Origin: Leptospira ilyithenensis
GTDB taxonomy: Bacteria; Spirochaetota; Leptospiria; Leptospirales; Leptospiraceae
Length of the DNA: 64,000 nucleotides
Direction of reading: 5' to 3'
Assembly: GCF_004771005.1 (NCBI RefSeq)
Contig: NZ_RQHV01000029.1
Location: forward strand, 1-64,000
The notes below the pieces were generated by a model that was not told the origin of the DNA, did no database searches, and saw only the letters and a list, made by a program, of their open reading frames with translations. Shown in pieces: positions 9,361 through 17,797 of this stretch. A program made the position numbers and the translations under genes. Position 1 is the first letter of the stretch. Every line of letters begins with the position of its first letter.

Positions 9361-12300
9361 TCATTTTTTAAACTTTTCCATTTCACTTTTTTTCCAAAGC
9401 AGATAGATAGGAGGATAAACGAGTAGCTCCAGAATAAAACTTGTGATAAGTCCTCCGACCATAGGAGCTGCGATTCTCTTCATCACATCGGCACCTGCGC
9501 TTTGCGACCACATAATAGGAAGTAATCCCATCATTGCCGCCATAACAGTCATTATCTTTGGTCTTACTCTGTGAACTGCTCCGTGAATGATGGCTTCGAT
9601 CAGTTCCTCATGATTTCTAAGTCTGTCTTTCTTTTTCGCATCTTCGTAAGATAGATCCAAATACAGCAACATAAACACACCTGTTTCCGCATCCAAGCCC
9701 ATAAGAGCAATCATCCCGACCCAAACCGCAATGGAAATCTGATAGTCAAGCAGATAGAGCAAACCGACTGCTCCGATCAATGAGAAGGGAACGGCAATCA
9801 GAACGATCAATGTTTTAACATAAGACTTGGTATTGAAGTATAGTAAAAGGAAAATGATAAAGATGGTGAGAGGAAGAATGTATTTCATCCTTTCTCTCAC
9901 GCGAAGCATATTTTCATACTGTCCGCTCCAAACGATCGAATAACCTGTCGGAAGTTTGACAGACGCGGAAACAGTTTTTTTTACCCGATCTACAAATCCA
10001 CCTATATCGGAAGTAGAAGGATCAACATATACATAGCCTGCTAAAAATCCGTTTTCATCCCTGATCATGGAAGGACCTGTCTTTGTACGTATCTCCGCAA
10101 TTTCAGAAATGGGTATATGGCCGAATTCCTTGGTTGGCACAAGAATGGATCGGATTTTTTCAATAGAATCTCTCAACTCTCTCGGATAACGTATGTTTAC
10201 CGAAAATCGTTCTCTTCCTTCAACGGTTTGCGTTACCGGCTCCCCTCCTATGGCAGCTACTACGATTTGCTGGGCGGCTTCCACGGAAATATTATACCTT
10301 GCCAATTTTTCCCGCTTCATCTCTATATCTAAAAAATATCCGCCCGCAGTTCTTTCGGCAAAAATACTTCTGATATCTTTATCCGTTTTTAATAAAGATT
10401 CGATCTCTATGCCGATGTGTTCGATTTCCTCCAGTGAGGTTCCCAATATTTTGATGCCGATAGGAGTCCTCATTCCTGTGCTTAACATATCTATTCTAGT
10501 TTTGATCGGCATGGTCCATGCATTTGTCGCGCCGGGAAATTGCATCGACTGGTTCATTTTTGCAACAAGCTCTTCTTTCGTTAGGTGGTCTGACAAAAAA
10601 GGAATAAAAGGAAATTGCAAAACACGAGGCCAATTCGAATAAAATCGCTCCGCCTTACTCCACTCTTCCTGAGGCTTCAAAAGAATCACAGTTTCCATCA
10701 TGGAGAGAGGAGCGGAATCGGTTGCAGTATCGGAACGACCTGCTTTGCCAAACACTCTCTTCACTTCAGGGAAGGACTTCAATCGTTTGTCCATTGCAGT
10801 CATCAGCTTCTCCGCCTCTGAAACGGAAATTCCCGGCAAGGTTGTAGGCATATACAGAAAGGATTCTTCGTAAAGCTCTGGCATAAATTCCGATCCAAGA
10901 TTGAAATAAACCGGTATGGTCAAAATCACGAGTACTAATGAAGAAACAATGACCTCCTTCGGTCTATGTAAAACGAAGCGGCATGCGGGTTCGTAGAACT
11001 TGAAAAGGACTTTGCTAACCGGATGTTTTTCCTCCGGATAATATTTTCCCACCAACAGAGTTGTCGCCACTTTGGAAAGAACCTTGTTTTTAAACCGAAA
11101 AGGATCCATCCTTGTGAAGAACATTCTGAAAGCCGGATCAAGAGTAATAGCAAGAAGCGCAGCAACTGTCATCGCAATATTTTTAGAATATGCTAATGGA
11201 CGAAACAACCTACCTTCCTGATCGACAAGTGTAAAGATAGGAAAGAATGCGACTGCAATGACAAGCAATGAAAAGAATACGGATGGCCCGACTTCCAACA
11301 ATGCCTCCAAACGGACTGCATGGTAATCTCCCACTCTACCGCCCGACTCCCATTCCTCTAATTTTTTATACGCGTTTTCCACTTCTACGATGGCGCCATC
11401 TACCAAAACTCCGATAGAGATCGCCATGCCTGCAAGCGACATGATGTTTGCATTAATGTCCAGAAGATTCATCGGAATAAATGAAATGATAACGGATATG
11501 GGAATGGTTAGGATGGGTATGATTGCCGATGGAAAATGCCAGAGAAAGATAAGAATTACGAAAGAAACAATCAGCATCTCTTCCATAAGTTTGAACTTTA
11601 AATTCGATATGGCGTGATCGATCAGTTCCGATCTGTCGTAAGTGGTGATCAATTCCGTTCCTTTCGGCAGACTGTTTTTTATTTCTTCCAGTTTACTTTT
11701 GACTCTCTCTATCACGGACAGCGCGTTCTCTCCATGCCGCATGACAATTGTTCCACCAACGACGTCTCCTTCTCCGTCCAAGTCGGCGATCCCTCTTCTG
11801 ATATCAGGACCGTATCTAACGGAAGCAACATTTCTTAAGAGAACGGGAATTCCGTTCATATCCGTTGCAAGAGGAATATTTTCGATATCGGTAAGAGAGG
11901 TTAAGTACCCTCTCCCCCGAACCATATACTCCGCTCCTGAAAGTTCCACGAGCCTACCTCCGACTTCCTGATTGCTTTCCCGAATTTTTTGAACGATTGT
12001 TTCAAATCCTATATTATAGGAACGTAATGCACTTGGATTCACAGTAATTTGATATTGTCTTTTAAAGCCGCCGATTCCCGCCACTTCGGATACTCCCGGA
12101 ACGGAGTTAAGAAGATAACGCAGATGAAAGTCCTGGTAGGTTCGTAAATCGGCGAGAGAGTTATTTCCTGTTTTATCCACCAACGCGTATTGAAATACCC
12201 AACCTACGGCGCTTGCATCCGGTCCCAGTTCCGTTCTGACTCCCGCAGGTAAAAGTGGCTGAATTTTCGATAAGTATTCGATCACTCTGGATCTTGCCCA

Positions 12301-12609
12301 ATAGATATCCGTCCCGTCCTGAAAGATTACATACACGTAGGAAAATCCGAAATCCGAAAATCCCCTGACTACTTTGATTTTAGGAGCGCCTAATAAAGAT
12401 GTTACGATTGGATAAGTAACCTGATCTTCTATGATATCGGGGCTACGATCCCAACGGGAATATATAATTACTTGCGTATCGGAAAGATCGGGAATCGCAT
12501 CCAATGGGATTGTTTTCATCGCAACATAGGAAGCAACAAGTATTACCGATGTGATAATTAGTATTAAAAATTTATTATATGCGGAAAATCGTATAATTGA
12601 ACGTATCAT
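9361..12609 (-). CDS. cusA: Cu/Ag-type RND efflux pump, CusA-like
   Basis: 1082-residue heavy-metal RND pump. TM4 reads AISIGVLVDGAIVEVEN near residue 396-412. The first acidic residue of CzcA-type pumps is Ala here, as in the monovalent Cu(I)/Ag(I) pump CusA. The periplasmic part keeps Met-containing CusA signatures such as MNQSMQFPGATNAWTMP and RIDMLSTGMRTP. It lies downstream of CusB, DUF3347 and CusC genes, giving the full tripartite set. It follows CusB by 12 bases. Function: export of Cu(I)/Ag(I) from periplasm or cytoplasm through the outer-membrane channel. The substrate is assigned from family motifs, not measured. Confidence 0.92.
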   Translation of the reverse strand: MIRSIIRFSAYNKFLILIITSVILVASYVAMKTIPLDAIPDLSDTQVIIYSRWDRSPDIIEDQVTYPIVTSLLGAPKIKVVRGFSDFGFSYVYVIFQDGTDIYWARSRVIEYLSKIQPLLPAGVRTELGPDASAVGWVFQYALVDKTGNNSLADLRTYQDFHLRYLLNSVPGVSEVAGIGGFKRQYQITVNPSALRSYNIGFETIVQKIRESNQEVGGRLVELSGAEYMVRGRGYLTSLTDIENIPLATDMNGIPVLLRNVASVRYGPDIRRGIADLDGEGDVVGGTIVMRHGENALSVIERVKSKLEEIKNSLPKGTELITTYDRSELIDHAISNLKFKLMEEMLIVSFVILIFLWHFPSAIIPILTIPISVIISFIPMNLLDINANIMSLAGMAISIGVLVDGAIVEVENAYKKLEEWESGGRVGDYHAVRLEALLEVGPSVFFSLLVIAVAFFPIFTLVDQEGRLFRPLAYSKNIAMTVAALLAITLDPAFRMFFTRMDPFRFKNKVLSKVATTLLVGKYYPEEKHPVSKVLFKFYEPACRFVLHRPKEVIVSSLVLVILTIPVYFNLGSEFMPELYEESFLYMPTTLPGISVSEAEKLMTAMDKRLKSFPEVKRVFGKAGRSDTATDSAPLSMMETVILLKPQEEWSKAERFYSNWPRVLQFPFIPFLSDHLTKEELVAKMNQSMQFPGATNAWTMPIKTRIDMLSTGMRTPIGIKILGTSLEEIEHIGIEIESLLKTDKDIRSIFAERTAGGYFLDIEMKREKLARYNISVEAAQQIVVAAIGGEPVTQTVEGRERFSVNIRYPRELRDSIEKIRSILVPTKEFGHIPISEIAEIRTKTGPSMIRDENGFLAGYVYVDPSTSDIGGFVDRVKKTVSASVKLPTGYSIVWSGQYENMLRVRERMKYILPLTIFIIFLLLYFNTKSYVKTLIVLIAVPFSLIGAVGLLYLLDYQISIAVWVGMIALMGLDAETGVFMLLYLDLSYEDAKKKDRLRNHEELIEAIIHGAVHRVRPKIMTVMAAMMGLLPIMWSQSAGADVMKRIAAPMVGGLITSFILELLVYPPIYLLWKKSEMEKFKK

Positions 12610-12621
12610 TTTTTCTGCCTT

Positions 12622-13749
12622 TTAATGATTATGAGCGTTATTACCAAAACGGATTTTTGCTTCGGAATCGACGAGAAAGGTAGATTCGGATACAACCGAC
12701 TGCCCCTCCTCCAACCCGGAAAGAACTTCACTCCAGGTATCTACACTCTTTCCAATCTTTACGGTAACAGCTCGAAATGAATTCGGGTTTGTTTGAACAT
12801 ATACGATTTTACGAACTCCCGTATCCAAAATTGCAGATGTAGGAATCGTCAAAAGCCCAGGTAAAGAAATTTCAATCATCGTTTCTCCGAACATTTGGGG
12901 TTTCAAAAGATGTCCGGGATCCGAGACCTCGCTTCGTAATCTCAACGTTCTGCTGTTCTTATCTACAATGTTATCGATACTTTTTATTTTTCCCCCGAAT
13001 TCCTTATCAGGATAAACATCCGTTTTGAATTGAATATTTAGTCCGGGCTTTGCAATCGAAAGCTCCGACTCATATACTTGAGAATAAATATGTGCCCGAC
13101 CGTTCTTTCCACCCACGATCAATTCGGAGGGATCTCTTTGCCCGGAAGACCAAACACGAATCTGCTCTGTGGACAATCCCAACTGCCTAAGTCGCAATTG
13201 TAAATTTCCGATTCCAAGTGATGAGCTTGATTCGGGAAGTAGTCCGGAAGATTGAATCGCCTGCTTGTATTCCAATAAAGCGCTATAAAGTTCCGGATCA
13301 TAGGCAACACTCGAATACAAACTCATTTTTTTTACAAGACTTCTTCGACTAACGAGTTCCGTTCGAATACCGATTGATTGTTGTTTTTCGGAAGAAAGAA
13401 AAAATTCAGATGAACGATCATTTGATGGTGATGCATGGTGGATTTCGGACTCCATACCGTTCTTACTTTCCATCTTACCATCCGCTTCCGTTCTTAGGAG
13501 TGTAGAAGGATCTTTTGAACGTTCCGAATGATCCTCTTTCTTAACAAGATCCATATTGCAGATAGGGCAAGTTCCAGGGCGATCTGAAGTATAAGAAGTA
13601 TGCATCGGGCAATAATAGATCTCTTTTTTCTTCGCACAGGAAAAAGCAAATAGCACTAGTATTGCGGTCATCCGAAGAAAAAACATATTCCGTCGGGCGG
13701 TTCTTTTATACAGGTAACTAAAAGAACCGAAAAACATCCGTTCAATCAT
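12622..13749 (-). CDS. cusB: CusB-like periplasmic adaptor with heavy-metal-binding domain
   Basis: 375-residue membrane-fusion protein linking CusA to the outer-membrane channel. The hydrophobic N-terminus ends in the lipobox-like LFAFSC. Residues about 46-68 form the heavy-metal-binding domain (YYCPMH and GTCPICNMDL), which can deliver Cu/Ag to the pump. The barrel-sandwich and beta-barrel domains follow (TIPTSAILDTG, IVYVQ). The ORF start overlaps the DUF3347 stop by 8 bases. The ATG at 13686 would place the signal right at the N-terminus and is an alternative start. It is the only RND adaptor in the window. Confidence 0.88.
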   Translation of the reverse strand: MIERMFFGSFSYLYKRTARRNMFFLRMTAILVLFAFSCAKKKEIYYCPMHTSYTSDRPGTCPICNMDLVKKEDHSERSKDPSTLLRTEADGKMESKNGMESEIHHASPSNDRSSEFFLSSEKQQSIGIRTELVSRRSLVKKMSLYSSVAYDPELYSALLEYKQAIQSSGLLPESSSSLGIGNLQLRLRQLGLSTEQIRVWSSGQRDPSELIVGGKNGRAHIYSQVYESELSIAKPGLNIQFKTDVYPDKEFGGKIKSIDNIVDKNSRTLRLRSEVSDPGHLLKPQMFGETMIEISLPGLLTIPTSAILDTGVRKIVYVQTNPNSFRAVTVKIGKSVDTWSEVLSGLEEGQSVVSESTFLVDSEAKIRFGNNAHNH

Positions 13750-14185
13750 TGACGATTTGCCCGCAGTTCTTCATGTTAGCGAGATAGGGATTGCGAATTT
13801 CCTTGCCTTTGGCAATCCATTTCTTTTTAAGCATCGGACAATAAAAAACGGAGACTCCCGACTGATCGTGATGTCCTACGATAGATTCAAGTTCGGAAGA
13901 AAGACGGTAAAATAATTCCCTTTTTTGTACTTCGTTCGTAGCCTTACCCAGTTGTTCCGCAAAAGGCAGAGCCTGTTTAAAGGCGGATGTATCTTTTTTC
14001 CGATCCGCATCCGCTTTCAATAATTCCACTAATTTTTTAGTATCTATTGTTCCGGTCTTTCCTTCAAAAAGTTCCGTATGAATCCTTGCGACTTCTTCAA
14101 GAACAAAAGTTTCCTTGCCTGCGTGGGCGTATAAAGAACCGCACACTGCAATTGATATAAATAAAGTTGTTATTAAAGTTTTCAT
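13742..14185 (-). CDS. DUF3347-like periplasmic metal-binding protein
   Basis: 147-residue exported protein. ATG 14185 is chosen over upstream in-frame ATGs because AGGAG lies 7 bases before it and the signal peptide (KTLITTLFISIAVCGSLYAHA) begins there. The C-terminus has the DUF3347 pattern FYCPMLKKKW, EIRNPYLANMKNCG, with conserved Cys, Met and Trp suited to copper binding. In other bacteria this domain occurs alone or fused to CusB. Here it is a separate gene between CusC and CusB and overlaps CusB. The likely role is a periplasmic copper chaperone or stabiliser of the Cus complex. Confidence 0.8.
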   Translation of the reverse strand: MKTLITTLFISIAVCGSLYAHAGKETFVLEEVARIHTELFEGKTGTIDTKKLVELLKADADRKKDTSAFKQALPFAEQLGKATNEVQKRELFYRLSSELESIVGHHDQSGVSVFYCPMLKKKWIAKGKEIRNPYLANMKNCGQIVND

Positions 14186-14198
14186 AATCATCTCCTGT

Positions 14199-15566
14199 TT
14201 AGTGATTCGTATGTGTTGGTAAAGAAGGCTCTTCATAGATCAGGCTGAGTAACCTGAGAGTATTCAGAATCATCTCCCCTTTTTTCTCTTTGATCTCTTC
14301 CAAGCGGATCTTTGTATTCAAAACTTCCGTTTGTGCGATCAGAGTATCCTGATAGTTAGTTTTTCCCGGCGCATATAAAGTCGAACTGGCACGTACTGCT
14401 TTTTCCATTTCAGGAAGTAGTTTTTTTTCGATGATCTGGATTTGGTTCGACAAACCTTGCAAAGATTCGATGCTTCGATTCAATTCGGAAGTGATTTCGG
14501 CGCGAATTTTATCTACCGAGTTTCTGCCTGCACTGGCCAAATGTTCCGTTTCTCCCGTGATGGAATCCCACTTTAACGCAGACCAGACGGGAACTCTCAT
14601 ATTCAATCCGAAACTGAAAAGATCTCCTCTATATTCCGTTACATCCATGGGAGCATAATCCAGAGGACCCTTATCCAATGCGAAAGTTTGAGAGCGTCGT
14701 TTCATATATGAAAAGAAAACTTCCGTTTGAGGAGCTATCGTGTATTTGGTGAGTTTAGCCTGTTCATTCAGTCTTTTTTCTTCTGCGACGGCGATTCGGA
14801 ATTCCGGAGCATTTTCAACGGACGAATTGCGAAGAGAAACCAAACTCTCTATCTTCTTTTGGTTTTCCTCTAAAAACGAATCCAGATCAAGGCTGCTCAG
14901 TTCCGTTAAAGTGATTTTGTCCTGTATCTGAAAATACTCCAATTGGGCGATCAAATCCTTATAAGCAGTAGCGTATTCGGTTTCTCTTTCCAACGCTTCC
15001 GTCTTGGAAATCGACACCTTGATAACACCCGTTAGTGGAATATTTCCTGACGAATAATATCCTTCTGCAACCGCACCTTGTACATTCAGCAAACTAACGA
15101 CTTTTGCATTGAATTGTTTTTTCCGTTCCAGGCGTTTGAAACGATTCAATTTAACAAGTAGGTCTCCTAACAAACGATTGACGCCCGCAAGATAGGAAAG
15201 TCCGGCTTCCCCTTCCATAATTCTGGAAATCTGTTTTTCCGTTCCCAGCTTGCCAGGGTATGGAAATTCCTGAGAAACGGAAAGTTCGACTCCCGTCATT
15301 GTAGGCGTATCCAAAGATCTATCATTCAAGGAATATCCGTTCCTAGTCGGATAGTTACGATAGGCAAACCCGATTTTCGGATCGGGAAGAATGCCCGATG
15401 CTTCCGAATGCGATTTATGCGCATGCGAAAGTCCTGCAAGTGATTTGGATTCAGGATGATCCTTTGCGAGTATCTCCAGAATTTCGCCCAATCTATGATT
15501 CTCACCGAACAAGGGTAAGGATATAAATATACAGATAAAAGTATATAATGCGTATAAACGTCTCAT
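14199..15566 (-). CDS. cusC: CusC-like TolC-family outer-membrane protein
   Basis: 455-residue outer-membrane efflux protein with an N-terminal signal (YTFICIFISLPLFG) and two OEP halves rich in coiled helices. It includes LSVSQEFPYPGKL in the first half and NMRVPVWSALKW in the second, as in metal-type TolC proteins. AAGGAG lies 7 bases before ATG 15566. It is encoded ahead of DUF3347, CusB and CusA and so is the outer-membrane exit channel of the copper system. The gap to DUF3347 is 13 bases. Confidence 0.87.
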   Translation of the reverse strand: MRRLYALYTFICIFISLPLFGENHRLGEILEILAKDHPESKSLAGLSHAHKSHSEASGILPDPKIGFAYRNYPTRNGYSLNDRSLDTPTMTGVELSVSQEFPYPGKLGTEKQISRIMEGEAGLSYLAGVNRLLGDLLVKLNRFKRLERKKQFNAKVVSLLNVQGAVAEGYYSSGNIPLTGVIKVSISKTEALERETEYATAYKDLIAQLEYFQIQDKITLTELSSLDLDSFLEENQKKIESLVSLRNSSVENAPEFRIAVAEEKRLNEQAKLTKYTIAPQTEVFFSYMKRRSQTFALDKGPLDYAPMDVTEYRGDLFSFGLNMRVPVWSALKWDSITGETEHLASAGRNSVDKIRAEITSELNRSIESLQGLSNQIQIIEKKLLPEMEKAVRASSTLYAPGKTNYQDTLIAQTEVLNTKIRLEEIKEKKGEMILNTLRLLSLIYEEPSLPTHTNH

Positions 15567-15605
15567 AAAATTCTCCTTAAAAAATAGGGGGAAAATGAGC
15601 CGGTT

Positions 15606-16037
15606 TTAAATTAGAAAAACTTGGAGTAAACTAAGGTGGTGAGAATGGAAATAAGGCGGTTTTGCTTTTAAATCGGCAGTAGAAAGTTGGGAAAAAACCA
15701 AAACATCATTAGGATGAAAATCAAATGAAAAAAGAGGAATCGGTTCTAACTGAGGTTTGACGACTACATTGTCTTTGAAAAAAGTATCAATAGATACAAC
15801 GGATACTTCATTTTCCTCGCAGCAATTGCCTTCGGATCCGGCTTGATCGTTGTTTTCTTTGGAGGATTGATGACATGGGGAAAGTTCGGAGTCTACAGAT
15901 TTTTCAACGGAGGCGGTCATCCCCATCGGACAGATTCCTGTGACATTGGAAAAAGAAGCACAGGTTACCAACACTATGAACCCAAGTGTTGTTGTAAATC
16001 CTACGGCTTTTTTCAATGAGAAGACCATCTTGATCAT
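15606..16037 (-). CDS. small exported Cys/His-rich protein of the copper operon
   Basis: 143 residues (140 if the second ATG, 16028, is used). A signal segment (AVGFTTTLGFIVLVTCASF) is followed by GICPMGM, SPCHQSS and GNCCEEN, and the tail is His-rich (YFHSHH). The density of Cys, Met and His suggests periplasmic Cu/Ag binding. No family was recognised. It lies 39 bases upstream of cusC. A counterpart with the same layout precedes the divalent RND operon at 4627-5013. Both starts have a weak ribosome site. Confidence 0.7.
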   Translation of the reverse strand: MIKMVFSLKKAVGFTTTLGFIVLVTCASFSNVTGICPMGMTASVEKSVDSELSPCHQSSKENNDQAGSEGNCCEENEVSVVSIDTFFKDNVVVKPQLEPIPLFSFDFHPNDVLVFSQLSTADLKAKPPYFHSHHLSLLQVFLI

Positions 16038-16046
16038 TTAGACTCT

Positions 16047-16065
16047 ATTTTTCGAAAAATGTCAA
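16047..16065 (-). promoter_or_regulatory. palindrome with TTGACA just upstream of Cys-rich gene
   Basis: ATTTTTCGAAAAAT (16047-16060) is a perfect palindrome, abutted on the minus strand by TTGACA (16060-16065). A -10 box at 19 bases would overlap the annotated start codon, so an internal promoter here would need the downstream start or a leaderless message. It could equally be a processing or operator site inside the operon. Confidence 0.3.
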
Positions 16066-16103
16066 GAAAAAATGGAGGATTGAATGATAAGTAGTCCTCA
16101 TCT

Positions 16104-16415
16104 CTACCCTTGCCCCGCTAACAGTATAGATTGTATAACTACTTCTTTCGAAGGCAATCCTGTCAGACGTCCATACGGTGCATGATAAATCCGACAGGCA
16201 TCTCCTCCTTGCGATCCGTCCGACACAGCATCTTTACCATCTATCAAGATAGTGGGAGAGGAAAGTTTTTTCGAATAATCGGGGGCGTCCGGATCATCTT
16301 TGTTTATTTCTATAATATTTAATTGTAATCCAAGTTCTGCCTCGATAACATTTAACAATTTTCTCGTGCCCTCTGCATTCGGACATGTCGTTTCGAATAC
16401 AAGTTCAATTTTCAT
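16104..16415 (-). CDS. small thioredoxin-fold protein with CPN motif
   Basis: 103-residue cytoplasmic protein beginning IELVFETTCPNAEGTRKLL. This is the first strand-turn-helix of a glutaredoxin/thioredoxin fold with a single Cys-Pro, followed by the cis-Pro-like SSPTILIDGKDAV and a second Cys near GGDACRIY. Such proteins are often neighbours of metal or mercury resistance genes, and their reaction is not established. AAGGAG lies 6 bases before ATG 16415. A MerR-type promoter-like dyad lies 22 bases upstream, so this appears to be the first gene of the copper operon. Role as a thiol carrier or metal chaperone is inferred. Confidence 0.65.
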   Translation of the reverse strand: MKIELVFETTCPNAEGTRKLLNVIEAELGLQLNIIEINKDDPDAPDYSKKLSSPTILIDGKDAVSDGSQGGDACRIYHAPYGRLTGLPSKEVVIQSILLAGQG

Positions 16416-16429
16416 TGATTCTCCTTGCT

Positions 16430-16471
16430 GATATTTTCTCTATAGTAGACTATAGAGTCGAACCTGTTCGA
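16430..16471 (-). promoter_or_regulatory. predicted MerR-family metal-responsive promoter
   Basis: Contains a perfect 9-bp inverted repeat with a 2-base gap (CTCTATAGT and ACTATAGAG, 16438-16457) and, directly beside it, TCGAAC/GTTCGA (16458-16471). Read on the minus strand, the block GACTCTATAGTCTACTATAGAG aligns well with the ZntR/PbrR-type operator placed in a long -35/-10 spacer. A TTCGAC -35-like box and an AATAT -10-like box flank it. It lies immediately upstream of the thioredoxin-fold gene that opens the copper operon. No merR gene is seen in the window. Confidence 0.65.
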
Positions 16472-16860
16472 CAATTATTTATAAAAATCTAATCTCATTT
16501 CAAAATCTACTTTCCGGCTTCCCATTACGTGCAATTTTTATTTTACAACCGATTGAATCCCAGCCGACCAACCAGCTTTCGTGAATATCTGGGTTTATCC
16601 TGTTTCAAATGAAACAAAAAAAACATAACCAATGTTAGTTTACATTTTATTCTGATACCATAAACTAAATTTGTCAATTAAGAGAGTTTTGCCACTCGGG
16701 GCCAATCGATCTCTTTTTTTATTAAAATGAACCAAAATACGATTAGAAAAGGAGTTTCCTAACTAAACCTGTGTACACTGCCCACCAGTTGAGAGAGGTG
16801 CTCTCCCTTCTTTGGATTTTATTCCCCGAAGAGAAAAAAGTAATGGACTAAAACCAAAAC
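16472..16860. other. non-coding stretch between copper operon and arsR
   Basis: No convincing gene is seen on either strand. It holds a short hairpin (GAGAG/CTCTC, 16791-16805) and a weak 5-bp stem followed by a T run (16681-16720), which could be a poor terminator. AT content is high, and the right end is the promoter region of the ArsR operon. Confidence 0.5.
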
Positions 16861-16876
16861 ATAACTATTTGGTTAT
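16861..16876 (+). promoter_or_regulatory. predicted ArsR autoregulatory operator
   Basis: ATAACTATTTGGTTAT is an inverted repeat (ATAAC/GTTAT) ending 7 bases before the arsR start. Its position over the promoter and its AAC..GTT halves fit autorepression by the adjacent ArsR-family protein. The assignment is inferred from position and symmetry. Confidence 0.5.
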
Positions 16877-16883
16877 ATAACTC

Positions 16884-17243
16884 ATGAATTATGCAATAAC
16901 ACCTTCAAACCGCTTGGATGCGACGTTTGCAGCACTTTCCGACCCAACTAGGCGAGCCATTCTAGTTCGTTTGGCAAAGGGAGAGGCATCTGTGATGGAT
17001 TTGGCCAAACCTTTTTCTATGAGCCAGCCTGCTATTTCCAAACATCTGAGAGTTTTGGAAAGAGCCGGTTTGGTTTCCCGGGGTCGCAGCGCCCAAAGGA
17101 GACCGCGTCATATTGTGGCCGAACCTTTGGCGGAAGCAAGTGACTGGTTGGAAAATTATCGCAAAATCTGGGAAGGCAACTTTCAAGAGCTCGACCTGCT
17201 TTTGGAAGAACTGAAAATCAAAAGCCCGGACAAAGAAACGTAA
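16884..17243 (+). CDS. ArsR-family HTH regulator
   Basis: 119-residue winged-helix repressor. It has the N-terminal ALSDPTRRAILVRLAKGE, the recognition helix MSQPAISKHLRVLERAGLVSRG and a basic wing (RSAQRRPRH). No metal-binding Cys pair (ELCVCDL type) is present, so it is not a classic arsenic sensor. It belongs to the group that precedes AHSA1/SRPBCC genes. It starts the arsR-SRPBCC-VOC operon, with 30 bases to the next gene and a palindromic operator just upstream. The inducer is unknown. Confidence 0.88.
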   Translation: MNYAITPSNRLDATFAALSDPTRRAILVRLAKGEASVMDLAKPFSMSQPAISKHLRVLERAGLVSRGRSAQRRPRHIVAEPLAEASDWLENYRKIWEGNFQELDLLLEELKIKSPDKET

Positions 17244-17273
17244 GATGATAAAAAAACCATTAGGAGAAACAAG

Positions 17274-17765
17274 ATGATGAATTCGGGAAAGTTGGAAATC
17301 ACAACACCGACAGACAGAGAAATGGTGATGACCAGAGTCTTTAACGCGCCGAGTACCCTCGTATTCGAATGTTATACGAAACCGGAGTTACTGAAACGCT
17401 GGATGACAGGGCCTGACGGTTGGACTTTTGCGATTTGCGAGGTTGATCTGAAGGTGGATGGAAAATTCCGTTTCGTATGGCGCAACGTCCGGGGAAACGA
17501 TATGGGTATGGGTGGTGTTTACAAGGAGATTGTCGCTCCGGAACGACTCGTCCATACGGAGTTATTCGACGAAGACTGGACCGGAGGAGAAACCTTAACG
17601 ACACTCATACTCACAGACCAATCAGGCAAAACATTTATGAAAAGCACTACCATCTACTCTTCCAAAGAAGCAAGGGACGGAGCACTCGGAACCAATATGG
17701 AACAAGGTATGAATGCGAGTTTTGACAGATTGGAAAATCTGCTCGCAAGCCTTGGAAAAGACTAG
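17274..17765 (+). CDS. SRPBCC (AHSA1-type) domain protein
   Basis: 163-residue START-like small-ligand-binding fold. The typical opening of the family is seen: ITTPTDREMVMTRVFNAP, VFECYTKPELLKRWM, then GKFRFVWR and the helical end FDRLENLLASL. TAGGAG lies 7 bases before ATG 17274. The gene sits between arsR and a VOC/PhnB gene, a very common three-gene arrangement whose substrate remains unknown. Binding or conversion of a hydrophobic toxicant is a guess. Confidence 0.87.
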   Translation: MMNSGKLEITTPTDREMVMTRVFNAPSTLVFECYTKPELLKRWMTGPDGWTFAICEVDLKVDGKFRFVWRNVRGNDMGMGGVYKEIVAPERLVHTELFDEDWTGGETLTTLILTDQSGKTFMKSTTIYSSKEARDGALGTNMEQGMNASFDRLENLLASLGKD

Positions 17766-17797
17766 ATTAACAAAAAAACAATTTAAAGGAAAACAAT

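Noticed and set aside
16681..16720. Stem plus T run resembling a terminator
   Set aside because: The stem is only 5 bp with a 24-base loop and no gene ends nearby.
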